Shown: positions 43,988-52,402 of the stretch, one piece after another
How positions within the stretch are numbered: the stretch's first letter is position 1
How the letters are laid out: the number at the start of each line of letters is the position of its first letter
Assembly: GCF_014698115.1 (NCBI RefSeq)
Contig: NZ_JACJSJ010000008.1
Location: 62,001 to 126,000, forward strand
DNA length: 64,000 nucleotides
Direction of reading: 5' to 3'
Origin: Nostoc sp. FACHB-973
Lineage (GTDB): Bacteria > Cyanobacteriota > Cyanobacteriia > Cyanobacteriales > Nostocaceae
Translations under genes and position numbers: made by a program
The notes under the pieces: model-generated
Seen by the model: the letters and a program-made list of their open reading frames with translations, nothing else
Database searches by the model: none
Told to the model about the DNA's origin: nothing

Positions 43988-46219
43988 ATGGAAAAAAGTG
44001 TTATAAATGCCACCCTTTCCACTGAGAACCTAACCTTTCGTCCAGGAGATACTCCTGCCTCCTTTGAGGTAACTGTCAATAATGACAGCGATCGCTTTGT
44101 GAATTTTCAGATAGAAATTACCGCCGCCGGAGAAACCCGCAACCCAGGATATCGCTGGTACAAACTTCAACCAGAAGTGGCAGCAGCTAAGCCACCAGGC
44201 AGTAGTACGATATTCCAAGTCATCATATTCAATACGCCGATAGTGGGTTTTGTCGGCACTGTTAACCTGATGGTGAAGATTTTTTCACCACAGTTAGCAC
44301 AACAATGCAGACTTGTGCTGCGGCTGAAAATTGAACGAGACAATAGACCAACACATTTAACTTTAGAATTACCTGTGCGAGAGTTTCAAGTTTATCCCCG
44401 CAATTCTATAGATATACCAGTACGGGTGCGGAACTTGAGTCAACAACCAACAAATGTGGTGCTACGTTTTACAGGCGTCGATCCCTCTTGGCTGACTAAC
44501 AGTGCAGAACGGCGATTAGCCGTAGATCCGGGTGGCATAGCAGAAGCCACATTCCAATGCCAACCTCCTTCTGTAGTGCAAGCACCCAGTCAAAACTATC
44601 CTTTTGCCATAGAAGCTGTTAGCAATAATGGTTACCCGACTAGTACCCAAGGCAATATTGAAGTTTTACCTGTGGGTTTTGTAGAATTTACCACCACACA
44701 AAAACAGCTAAAAATTCCCAGTAAATCGGCATGGTTACCCGACTGGAAATCTGATACAGCCTCTTTTGAATTGCTATTTAAAAATGCTAGTAATTTAAAT
44801 CAGGAACTAGATGTACAAGTTCAAGGTAGAGACGAACGAAAGTGTAGTTTCAAGAAATTTCCCGAAGCCGCCAATTTAAATTTAGGAGAGACAACTAAAG
44901 TCATCCTCGATGTGAAAACAAAACGTCCTTGGGTAGGAATAGGCAAAACTTTGCTGCTGGAGGCCAAATCGGAATTATCCGACCAACGTTTAGGTAGTAC
45001 AGACCCCGCCACCCAGATGTTAGAAGTGAGGGTTTTACCCATTATACCTCTGTGGTTACAATTAGCGGCGATCGCATTACTAGCAGCACTGATAGCATGG
45101 ATAGTACAACCCAGAGGTGTCATGCACACACGTTCTGTGAACTCAGTACGTTTTAGTGGCATTGGTTTGTCTGTTGTCAGTGGTTCAGATGATTGCACAT
45201 TGAGACTTTGGAGCATCGATGGCGATCGCTTAGACCCCGATGATAGAGTAACATCTCCCGATCGACTAGCTTGTGATAAAGCGCAACAGCCCAAAGGTTT
45301 GATGGCCATTACCAATGACGCCGTACAAGTCTTACGCTTCATGCCATTACAAAACGATCGCGCTGCGGTTGGTTTAGATAATGGTGTAATTGAACTCAGG
45401 GATGTCCCCTCAGGTGCTAAGATTAGCGAACTTCAAGATCTGAAAGATCCAAAAGCAAAAGGCGATCGCGTTTTTGATTTAGCTTTCACTCCCAACTCAC
45501 TGAATTTATTTAGTGGTTATGGGAGTGGTAAAGTGAGATTATGGTCAAGACCAGCGTCTAACACTAACTTTCTGCCAGAACCGCAAGCGATCGATGTACA
45601 AAGTACATTAAAACTATCAGGTTTCCAAGTCCGCGCGTTAACTCTCAGTCCAGATGCAACAACTCTCGTAATTGCTGGAAACTTCAAGCGCTTCATATTA
45701 TGGCAGTGGAATCAAACTCAAACTAATAAACAATTTCCAGCTTTATCAGTGCAAAATCTGGAAAAATTAGATCAAAGAGTAGGGCGTGAAGACTATATTT
45801 GGGCATTAGCTTTTGTACCTAACTCCACAGAAAAAATCCTCGCCACCTCTGATTCTGCGGGATACATCACAATTTGGAATTTAAATCGCTGCCAAATTCT
45901 CAAAAATCCCAATCCCCAAGTACAAGTAAATGAACTAAATTGCTCAGCAGTAGACCGCTGGTCAGCGTCGAAAACATCTGTGCGTAGTCTGGCATTTAGT
46001 GAAGATGGTAATCTGCTAGTAAGTGGTGGCGATGATGGACGAGTCGTAGTTTGGTACTTAACCCCCGAACATCAACTTGACAAAACAAAGGCAGCAGAAG
46101 GTAAAACAATTTACCAAAGCTCTAAAAAAATCAATAGTATCGACTTGAAAACTAATCAAGGAACCATGATTGTGAGTGGTAGTGAAGATTTTCAGGTCAA
46201 ACTACACCGCATCAAATAA
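43988..46219 (+). CDS. Single-pass membrane protein: Ig-like N-terminus, WD40 C-terminus
   Basis: This 743-residue protein has no cleavable signal. Residues 1-350 are beta-rich domains of COG1470/NEW3 type (F-E-V-T-V-N-N-D-S-D-R-F, I-P-V-R-V-R-N-L-S). A transmembrane helix lies at 353-373 (L-W-L-Q-L-A-A-I-A-L-L-A-A-L-I). About six or seven WD40 blades follow (S-G-S-D-D-C-T-L-R-L-W-S, F-S-G-Y-G-S-G-K-V-R-L-W-S, V-S-G-G-D-D-G-R-V-V-V-W). WD40 propellers scaffold protein complexes. It follows the kinase by 246 bp and precedes the next gene by 13 bp, so these two probably form an operon. Orientation in the membrane is uncertain. Confidence 0.8.
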   Translation: MEKSVINATLSTENLTFRPGDTPASFEVTVNNDSDRFVNFQIEITAAGETRNPGYRWYKLQPEVAAAKPPGSSTIFQVIIFNTPIVGFVGTVNLMVKIFSPQLAQQCRLVLRLKIERDNRPTHLTLELPVREFQVYPRNSIDIPVRVRNLSQQPTNVVLRFTGVDPSWLTNSAERRLAVDPGGIAEATFQCQPPSVVQAPSQNYPFAIEAVSNNGYPTSTQGNIEVLPVGFVEFTTTQKQLKIPSKSAWLPDWKSDTASFELLFKNASNLNQELDVQVQGRDERKCSFKKFPEAANLNLGETTKVILDVKTKRPWVGIGKTLLLEAKSELSDQRLGSTDPATQMLEVRVLPIIPLWLQLAAIALLAALIAWIVQPRGVMHTRSVNSVRFSGIGLSVVSGSDDCTLRLWSIDGDRLDPDDRVTSPDRLACDKAQQPKGLMAITNDAVQVLRFMPLQNDRAAVGLDNGVIELRDVPSGAKISELQDLKDPKAKGDRVFDLAFTPNSLNLFSGYGSGKVRLWSRPASNTNFLPEPQAIDVQSTLKLSGFQVRALTLSPDATTLVIAGNFKRFILWQWNQTQTNKQFPALSVQNLEKLDQRVGREDYIWALAFVPNSTEKILATSDSAGYITIWNLNRCQILKNPNPQVQVNELNCSAVDRWSASKTSVRSLAFSEDGNLLVSGGDDGRVVVWYLTPEHQLDKTKAAEGKTIYQSSKKINSIDLKTNQGTMIVSGSEDFQVKLHRIK

Positions 46220-46232
46220 GGGAGTCGATGAC

Positions 46233-48536
46233 ATGCAAGCTAAATTCAATCCACTGCAAGTTTATATCAACCCAGCTGATATCCAATTTGGGATGCCGGG
46301 AGATACCATTGTTCTCTATGTAGTAGTGAGCAATCAGGGAGATCAAAGTGCTGTTATTGATTTATATTTTGTTTTTGATGAGGTATTTCAAAATTTAACA
46401 GGCTGGTCTAGTTCTCCTAGAGAAAGTTTATCGTTAGATCCAGGGCAAAATAGCGACGAAGTAAAATTTGAATTTCAAATTGCCCCTGATGCTTCCGTAG
46501 GAACCTATGACTATACCCTAGTCGTAGATTCGCCTCTGCATTATCCCCAAGACACTCCCAAAACCTTCCGCAACGAAATTAAAGTTCTCCAAAAAGAACA
46601 AACCGCAATTCGGGTGAACGACCCGACATTTTTCATTAGACCTAACACTAATCCCAATAAAACCCTGATTTTCAACTTTAGTGAACCTTTGCAAGTCGAA
46701 GTAATAGTTGATAATCGTTCTTTTCGTGTAGACCGTTTCCGCTTGACTTGCCCAGATTTAGACGACGACTGGTTCACAATTAATTATCCCACCACTGGAT
46801 TTGAGGGACAAGGGTTAGTGTCTGACGTGACAGCACTCGAACTTAACCCTGCTGCTCAAGGTCAAATATTGTTGAAATTTCATCCACCTGCGGATACCAT
46901 CGCCGGCAGTTATTCTCCGACAATCCGCTTGTATTCGGAAAACTCTCCAGACTTAGTGCTACTAGATTTGGTATACATCCAAATTCCCACAAATTATCGC
47001 CTAGATATAGAACTTAATACCATTTTGGGACAAGTTAGCCGGAGTCTTGGTAAGTATGAATTATCACTAGCTAACCGGGGTAATATTGTCCGCGAACTGG
47101 CATTGAGCTTAAAAAGTCGAGACGAAGAAGAACTGTATACTTACACTTTTGATCCTACTGAGGTGAGATTATTACCTAGTAGAAGCGCGATCGGCAATTT
47201 GACAATCAAACCCAGACCTTGGTGGCGACGACCGTGGTTTGGTACAGGGCTAGTTATCAACTTTAAAGTTGACATCAAAGACCAACAAAGTTTACCTTTA
47301 TCTAACACATTGCCTCAGGGAACATTGATATGGAAACCTCGTCCTTGGTGGCAATTTCTCCTGTTAATTTTAGGAATTTTAGGCTTATTAGGCGGCATAG
47401 GATTTATTGTTTGGCGAATTTTAAACCCCGAACCTTTGAGATTAGAAAGTTTTGATACCAATACTAGCGTGCGTAAAATAACTGAAGGCGATGAGGTAGC
47501 TTTGAAGTGGGAAATTCACAACTATAAACAGTTACAAAAGCTGGTTTTGACAACCAAAGGTTCACAGCCAATTCAGCCTATTATCTATGACTTCAGCAAT
47601 GGCATTCCTGAGTCACTAGGCAAAGGAAGCGCTAATGAAATACCTCCTTGTCAGGTGCAAGAAAAACAAGAGCTAATTTGTAGCGATGTCAAAACTGGCG
47701 TGAGAACTAGAGGGAATTATACTTTTGAGTTACAAGCCTTTTATCGTAATGGGATACAATTATTTTCTCGAAAAGACCAAGTAGCAACCCAAACAACTCA
47801 AGTAGAAATCGCTGAGAAAGAAATTCCTCAAGTGATTACTTTTCAAGCAGATAAAACACAGTATACAAAAGGTCAAAATATTCTTTTCAGTTGGGCGATC
47901 GCTCGTCCCTTATTACTGGCACAAGTTCAAGTTATCGGCAGTGCTGATGATGGTACATCCTATGGTGAACCAATTACTTATAAATTTAATCAAGGTAATA
48001 TTGCCGACCCGAAGCTGCAAAAACTCTGCACACAACAAAATCAACAACTGCAATGTACAAATATTCCTTTACCAGCATATAAATCTGGAAAATTTGCCTT
48101 TGAAATCAAAGCTTTTCCTAATAATGGCAGTCAAAAAACTGATTCTAAAAAGATTGAATCTAAAATAGCAATATTACCGAAACCATTTCAGATTGTTTCT
48201 TTCACAATCAACGGTAGTGAAGAACCAAATAGAGAACTCAACGAAGGAACAACTGCTACTCTGAGTTGGAGAGTAGAAGGAGAAAAAGAAAATATTCAGG
48301 TTAAACTTCAGCCCTACGGAGACGTTCAACTAAGTGGCTCAAAGCAGCTTACAGTCAATCGAGCCTTTCCGACTCAAATCATACTGCAAGTTAGTGACAA
48401 ATCTGGTAACCAGCCACCCCAAGAGAGAGGGTTTGCGATCCAATTCATCCCAAAACCACAGCCTAGTCCCATACCTCCCATTAACCCAACTCCACCTACT
48501 CTCCCACCCAGCAGTAACCCATTTAAGGGTTTTTGA
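46233..48536 (+). CDS. Single-pass membrane protein with Ig-like repeats
   Basis: 767 residues from the ATG at 46233, which has GGGAG 8-9 nt upstream; the frame runs 19 codons further 5' into the previous gene and that start is unlikely. N-terminal COG1470-like beta domains (M-P-G-D-T-I-V-L-Y-V-V-V-S-N-Q-G-D-Q-S) resemble those of the preceding gene. A membrane helix lies at about 372-396 (Q-F-L-L-L-I-L-G-I-L-G-L-L-G-G). Three further beta domains of about 110 residues follow, each opening I-x-x-F. The Pro-rich end is P-S-P-I-P-P-I-N-P-T-P-P-T-L. It has a large architecture in common with the upstream protein and probably the same complex. Specific function is unknown. Confidence 0.72.
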   Translation: MQAKFNPLQVYINPADIQFGMPGDTIVLYVVVSNQGDQSAVIDLYFVFDEVFQNLTGWSSSPRESLSLDPGQNSDEVKFEFQIAPDASVGTYDYTLVVDSPLHYPQDTPKTFRNEIKVLQKEQTAIRVNDPTFFIRPNTNPNKTLIFNFSEPLQVEVIVDNRSFRVDRFRLTCPDLDDDWFTINYPTTGFEGQGLVSDVTALELNPAAQGQILLKFHPPADTIAGSYSPTIRLYSENSPDLVLLDLVYIQIPTNYRLDIELNTILGQVSRSLGKYELSLANRGNIVRELALSLKSRDEEELYTYTFDPTEVRLLPSRSAIGNLTIKPRPWWRRPWFGTGLVINFKVDIKDQQSLPLSNTLPQGTLIWKPRPWWQFLLLILGILGLLGGIGFIVWRILNPEPLRLESFDTNTSVRKITEGDEVALKWEIHNYKQLQKLVLTTKGSQPIQPIIYDFSNGIPESLGKGSANEIPPCQVQEKQELICSDVKTGVRTRGNYTFELQAFYRNGIQLFSRKDQVATQTTQVEIAEKEIPQVITFQADKTQYTKGQNILFSWAIARPLLLAQVQVIGSADDGTSYGEPITYKFNQGNIADPKLQKLCTQQNQQLQCTNIPLPAYKSGKFAFEIKAFPNNGSQKTDSKKIESKIAILPKPFQIVSFTINGSEEPNRELNEGTTATLSWRVEGEKENIQVKLQPYGDVQLSGSKQLTVNRAFPTQIILQVSDKSGNQPPQERGFAIQFIPKPQPSPIPPINPTPPTLPPSSNPFKGF

Positions 48537-48702
48537 CCTGGGCAGAACTTCTGAGGATGCAAAAATTTGATACTTAAGTAAGTCGGTGCAATAAAACCAA
48601 ACTGTGTAAAGAAAAGTAAATAAGGCTCAAACTCTTTCTCCCCCTGCTCCCTGCCCCCTGCCCCCTGCCTTATCCCAACGATAATTATTTACGCAGACTT
48701 AC

Positions 48703-49527
48703 TTATACTTTTTGGGCTATGTGAAAAGCAGAGATATACGAAAGTTGCAAACTACCTTCAAAATCATCTTCGATGCGATGTTTCAATGCTGAAAATAAAG
48801 ACTCTTTGCTATGTGGATCTAATTTTATGTATGCCGAATAAGTGTTTAAAAGTGTTAAATATTCATCAACAGTGTATGTTACTTCTGATACAAAGTTTCC
48901 GGATATTAGGTTTTTGAATTGCCCGGAATCAATAGCCATATTTCCTAATTCTCTCAAGATATATTCTTGAGTTTCTCGGTCTTCATAGCGATCGAGAGAT
49001 GGAGTATGTAATTGATATATTTGGGATAAACTTTGGTATACTTCGTAGTTGGGTTGAAGTTCTTTGTTCCACAACAAAATTAAGTAGCCAGTTTCTTTTA
49101 AAGCATTTGCGGCTTTCGGATATCCTACTTCCGGTGATATCCAATGAAAAGAACTAGCTGCTAAAACGGCATCAAATTCAAATGGCTTGAGTTCCCACTC
49201 TTCAAAGGATGTGTTTTCAATCTTTACATTAGAATACGGTTGACAATTATGTTGAGCTAACTGGAAAAAATCTGGGTTGGGTTCCAAACAGATCATTGAG
49301 CAACCCAATTGAGCAAATGCTACTGTTGCAGTTCCAGGGCCACATCCGAGTTCCAAAATTTTTGAATCGGTGGAGAGTTGAGCAACTTCCACAACTTGCT
49401 CAATCAAATCCTGAGGATAGCGGGGTCTTGCCTGATTATACGCTTCGGCTGCCGGAGAATACCAATTTTTGCGCTGTTCGAGGTCTCTGGTGGAGTAGCT
49501 GATTATTGTTTGCTTGAGGTCTTCCAT
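48703..49527 (-). CDS. Class I SAM-dependent methyltransferase
   Basis: This 274-residue protein has motif I I-L-E-L-G-C-G-P-G-T-A-T near residues 57-68, an acidic E in C-L-E-P-N-P-D-F, and F-D-A-V-L-A-A-S-S-F-H-W, matching Methyltransf_11/25 enzymes of small-molecule metabolism. A Y-N-Q-A-R-P-R-Y-P region before motif I is typical of this subfamily. It is convergent with the membrane-protein operon. The substrate is unknown. Confidence 0.78.
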   Translation of the reverse strand: MEDLKQTIISYSTRDLEQRKNWYSPAAEAYNQARPRYPQDLIEQVVEVAQLSTDSKILELGCGPGTATVAFAQLGCSMICLEPNPDFFQLAQHNCQPYSNVKIENTSFEEWELKPFEFDAVLAASSFHWISPEVGYPKAANALKETGYLILLWNKELQPNYEVYQSLSQIYQLHTPSLDRYEDRETQEYILRELGNMAIDSGQFKNLISGNFVSEVTYTVDEYLTLLNTYSAYIKLDPHSKESLFSALKHRIEDDFEGSLQLSYISAFHIAQKV

Positions 49528-49664
49528 AATCTATTTAATTTCTGCAATACCTTTGCCAAAAATAGAGGTAGTCTAGCTACAAATAGGTTATTTCAGCATT
49601 TTTACAAAACTAAACATATATTAATTTGATCGTGCCTACCTACTTAGTGTAATCTTATTGTTTG

Positions 49665-49838
49665 TTAGAGGATGTTTAAAAAGTATTATTCCTAACACCA
49701 AAAGCTCCCAGAGCTAACGCTCCAAGCAAGCCTTCCCTACAACCGAAGGGGAGTTTCAAAGCCTCTCTCCGAAACGGGGAGAGGAATGGAAGCGGGGTTT
49801 TTAGTATACTTTAAGACTTTTGAAACAACCTTTTAGAA
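49665..49838. mobile_element. MITE-like element (family of 4966-5148)
   Basis: The left end GTTAGAGGATGTTTAAAAAG and right end CTTTTGAAACAACCTTTTAG (about 49816-49838) are diverged versions of the inverted ends at 4966-5148. The interior has a CTCCCCGAAACGGGGAGAG-like palindrome and no gene. This lies in the spacer between the methyltransferase and the secreted-protein gene. Confidence 0.65.
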
Positions 49839-50108
49839 AATCGATAAACGTCCTCCATTTTGAAAGCTGGAGTTTTATGTAAGGGCTTATATATAGTTTG
49901 CTTGTAGCTTTAGTTATGAGCTTTACCCTAATTACAAAAAACTACGGCTCTCAACGTAGACGTAGTTTATCTATTAATCATGAACACTAAGATCAGGATG
50001 AATCAAGTGAAAGCTAAACACTAGCGATTCACTTTCCAGCAAAAAGCTTTGCGGTCATTTCCAAGCATTGCAGGTTTTTAAGCCTTAACTACCACACCCT
50101 AGTAGAGA

Positions 50109-50910
50109 GGCTGAGTTTCTGCTGTCATATCTAAACAATCAGTAAACAAAAAAAAAAGCCATGAATATTAAATATTGACAAGAGGAATTTTCAAACATCC
50201 TCTAAGCGAAAAGTCTACCAATGAAATTTCCCAGTTTTTATTTAGGAGAGAAAATTATGAAAGTTAAATTTTTAGTTCTACCAGCGATTGTTGCCGCAGT
50301 TTGTTTTATTGGACAAACTGTCTCTGCTAAGGCACAAGCTGCTCCAGTCTGTAAACTGAGTACATTAAACTCCAGCTATGGAGCGCAATCAACTGGAACA
50401 CTCGTTTCACTTCCAGCACCTTTTACCCCTGGCATTTTTGGTTTCGTGGGCTTAGTTGTTTTCGATGGCAAGGGAGGATTAAAAGGCGAGCAAACTTTTA
50501 GCTTAAACGGTACGATTATGTCTGGAACATTTGTAGGAACTTATAAAGTAGAGCCAAACTGCACCGCGTCTTTTAACTTCACTGACAATTCTAATTTCTC
50601 CTCTACTTTAACAGGCGTGATTGTCAACAATAGTGAAAAAGTACTCATTATTCAAACTGTTCCTACCGGAACTGTAATCACAGGGTCGTTTGAAAAGTTG
50701 TAAACCAAGATAATACTGAGTTTTTACTGTCATCACCTCAACAATTCAAAAGAGAAAAACCATCTGTTTGGGAAAGCTCAGTCTAACGACAAGAAGACTT
50801 TTCAAACATCCTCTAAGATCGACTTGATCCAAAATTAAGAACTCAGCTTTCTTGTATAAGGCTTAATTTCTGCTGTCACTAGCTCAACAATTCAAGGAAA
50901 AAAACAATTT
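50109..50910. repeat. Repeat cluster flanking a secreted-protein gene
   Basis: The word CTGAGTTTCTGCTGTCAT followed by an ACAATCAGTAAAC/AACAATTCAA and A-rich stretch occurs three times in direct orientation: 50109-50160, 50717-50766 and 50861-50910. A second word, TTTTCAAACATCCTCTAAG (a MITE end), occurs at about 50187-50205 and 50799-50817, bracketing the gene at 50257-50703. The gene therefore sits inside a direct-repeat unit of about 610 bp. The arrangement suggests duplication or mobilisation of a gene plus its flanks. Confidence 0.7.
50257..50703 (+). CDS. Secreted hypothetical beta-rich protein
   Basis: 148 residues from the ATG at 50257, which follows TAGGAGAG; an in-frame ATG at 50221 is less likely. 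The signal peptide is M-K-V-K-F-L-V-L-P-A-I-V-A-A-V, with cleavage after A-K-A-Q-A. The mature protein has glycine-spaced strands (V-F-D-G-K-G-G-L-K-G, G-T-F-V-G-T-Y-K-V) and two cysteines (P-V-C-K-L, P-N-C-T-A) that could form a disulfide. The T-Y-x-V-x-P-N-C-T word is seen in exported bacterial hypotheticals. Function is unknown; probably periplasmic or extracellular. Confidence 0.7.
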   Translation: MKVKFLVLPAIVAAVCFIGQTVSAKAQAAPVCKLSTLNSSYGAQSTGTLVSLPAPFTPGIFGFVGLVVFDGKGGLKGEQTFSLNGTIMSGTFVGTYKVEPNCTASFNFTDNSNFSSTLTGVIVNNSEKVLIIQTVPTGTVITGSFEKL

Positions 50911-50989
50911 TTGTTAAATGCTAACAATATAAAATGTCATACTCTTTTTTTGGCTAAGGTATTGATTCCTGTAAAGAGCTTTTGCTAGC

Positions 50990-52192
50990 TCAATTCCGAT
51001 TTTTATGAAAAGCTTTGCGTCTTTGCCCATTTGACAACTGAGGTTTTCGCAACGGTACCACCTCTGCTTCGCTACTTTCGCGTGCTACCCGAATCAATAA
51101 TCCAGCAGCGATTAAACTGGCAATCATGGAATTACCACCATAACTAAACATCGGCAAGGGTAAGCCAGTAGTTGGTAGAGAACCTGTAGCCACACCAATG
51201 TGCAGCAATGATTGTCCTACTATCAAAATCGTCACACCGATCGCCACCAATCGATGCACTGAATTTTTCGCCTTCAGCGCCACGATTAATCCCATAGTCC
51301 CAAATATAGCTAAAAGTACCAACAGCACAATACTGCCAACAAAACCAAACTCTTCGGCGAACACAGCAAAAATAAAATCGGTGTCTTGAATTGGTAAATA
51401 AAACAGCTTTTGTTGTGAAAGCCCAAATCCGGCTCCCCAAGTTCTACCAGAACCAACAGCTAGTAGACTTTGCACCAACTGGTAACCATCTCCTGTGGCA
51501 TCCGCCCAAGGATTGAGGAATGACATCACCCGCTTACGCTGATACTCTTTGATGCTAATACTCAGTACTGCCAACATCACTCCACCGATCGCTGTTCCTC
51601 CCAAATACTTGTAAGGTAACCCAGCGGCTAAGGCAATTAGCCAAATGGTCATACCACAAAGTGCTGTTGTACTTAAATTAGGCTGTGCAAGAATTCCTAA
51701 AAGTACCAAACCGAAAATAATCAGCCAACCGCAGCGAACCCGCCAACCAATTCGCTCCCACTGACCAAAAAGCCGCGCACTCTGTAGTACGAGAAAGGGT
51801 TTAATCAATTCCGAAGGTTGAATGGGAATTGGCCCGATCGCTATCCAACGCGCTGCATCAAAAGCCTTTTTTCCCAATCCTGGGATCAGCGTTACGAAAA
51901 TTAACATTAAAAACACCATCAAAAACCAATGGGATTGTCCCAAAATTTTCTGCAATGGCGAATTAACAATAATATTGAATCCGATTAAGGCAACTAAAAC
52001 CCAAAGCAGTTGCCGCTTAAAGTAGTACAATCCATCATTATGACGCGCATCAGCGACGGGATAGGATGCTGAAAATAGCATGATCAAGCCGACGAACAGC
52101 CAAATCAATGTTAACCAGCGCAATAACCGCGCTTCTAATGCCCAGTTGGAGACGGAATTATCAAAAATTGGAATCAGGCGGCGTAGATTCAC
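50990..52192 (-). CDS. ftsW: Cell-division glycosyltransferase FtsW
   Basis: This 400-residue SEDS-family protein has about ten membrane helices. It has the family signature near the C-terminus (L-P-L-P-M-F-S-Y-G-G-N-S-M-I-A-S-L) and the S-E-L-I-K-P motif following R-W-I-A-I-G-P-I-P-I-Q-P. FtsW polymerises lipid II into septal peptidoglycan with a partner class B PBP. E. coli FtsW is 414 residues, and the cyanobacterial homologue is also a stand-alone gene. RodA is the alternative, but the N-terminal S-A-S-Y-P and overall order favour FtsW. Confidence 0.87.
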   Translation of the reverse strand: MNLRRLIPIFDNSVSNWALEARLLRWLTLIWLFVGLIMLFSASYPVADARHNDGLYYFKRQLLWVLVALIGFNIIVNSPLQKILGQSHWFLMVFLMLIFVTLIPGLGKKAFDAARWIAIGPIPIQPSELIKPFLVLQSARLFGQWERIGWRVRCGWLIIFGLVLLGILAQPNLSTTALCGMTIWLIALAAGLPYKYLGGTAIGGVMLAVLSISIKEYQRKRVMSFLNPWADATGDGYQLVQSLLAVGSGRTWGAGFGLSQQKLFYLPIQDTDFIFAVFAEEFGFVGSIVLLVLLAIFGTMGLIVALKAKNSVHRLVAIGVTILIVGQSLLHIGVATGSLPTTGLPLPMFSYGGNSMIASLIAAGLLIRVARESSEAEVVPLRKPQLSNGQRRKAFHKNRN

Positions 52193-52402
52193 GATCGCTA
52201 TAACTGAAAAGTTAGGAATTAAAAGTTAGGAATAAAACTCATAAATCATAACTCATAACTCAGTAATCTGATGCACTGTTTTTACAATATTTTTAGTATA
52301 AGTTGCTACTCAAATTTAAGTTAAACAATCAGTAACTTTTGCCAGCGGTTTTTGTCTGGCGATCGCCCAATTTTGGTGAAGCCAATCTTACCAGCGCTAC
52401 AC

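Noticed and set aside
46176..46232. Upstream start for the second Ig-domain membrane protein
   Set aside because: It overlaps the previous gene and lacks a ribosome binding site, while the ATG at 46233 has GGGAG in place.
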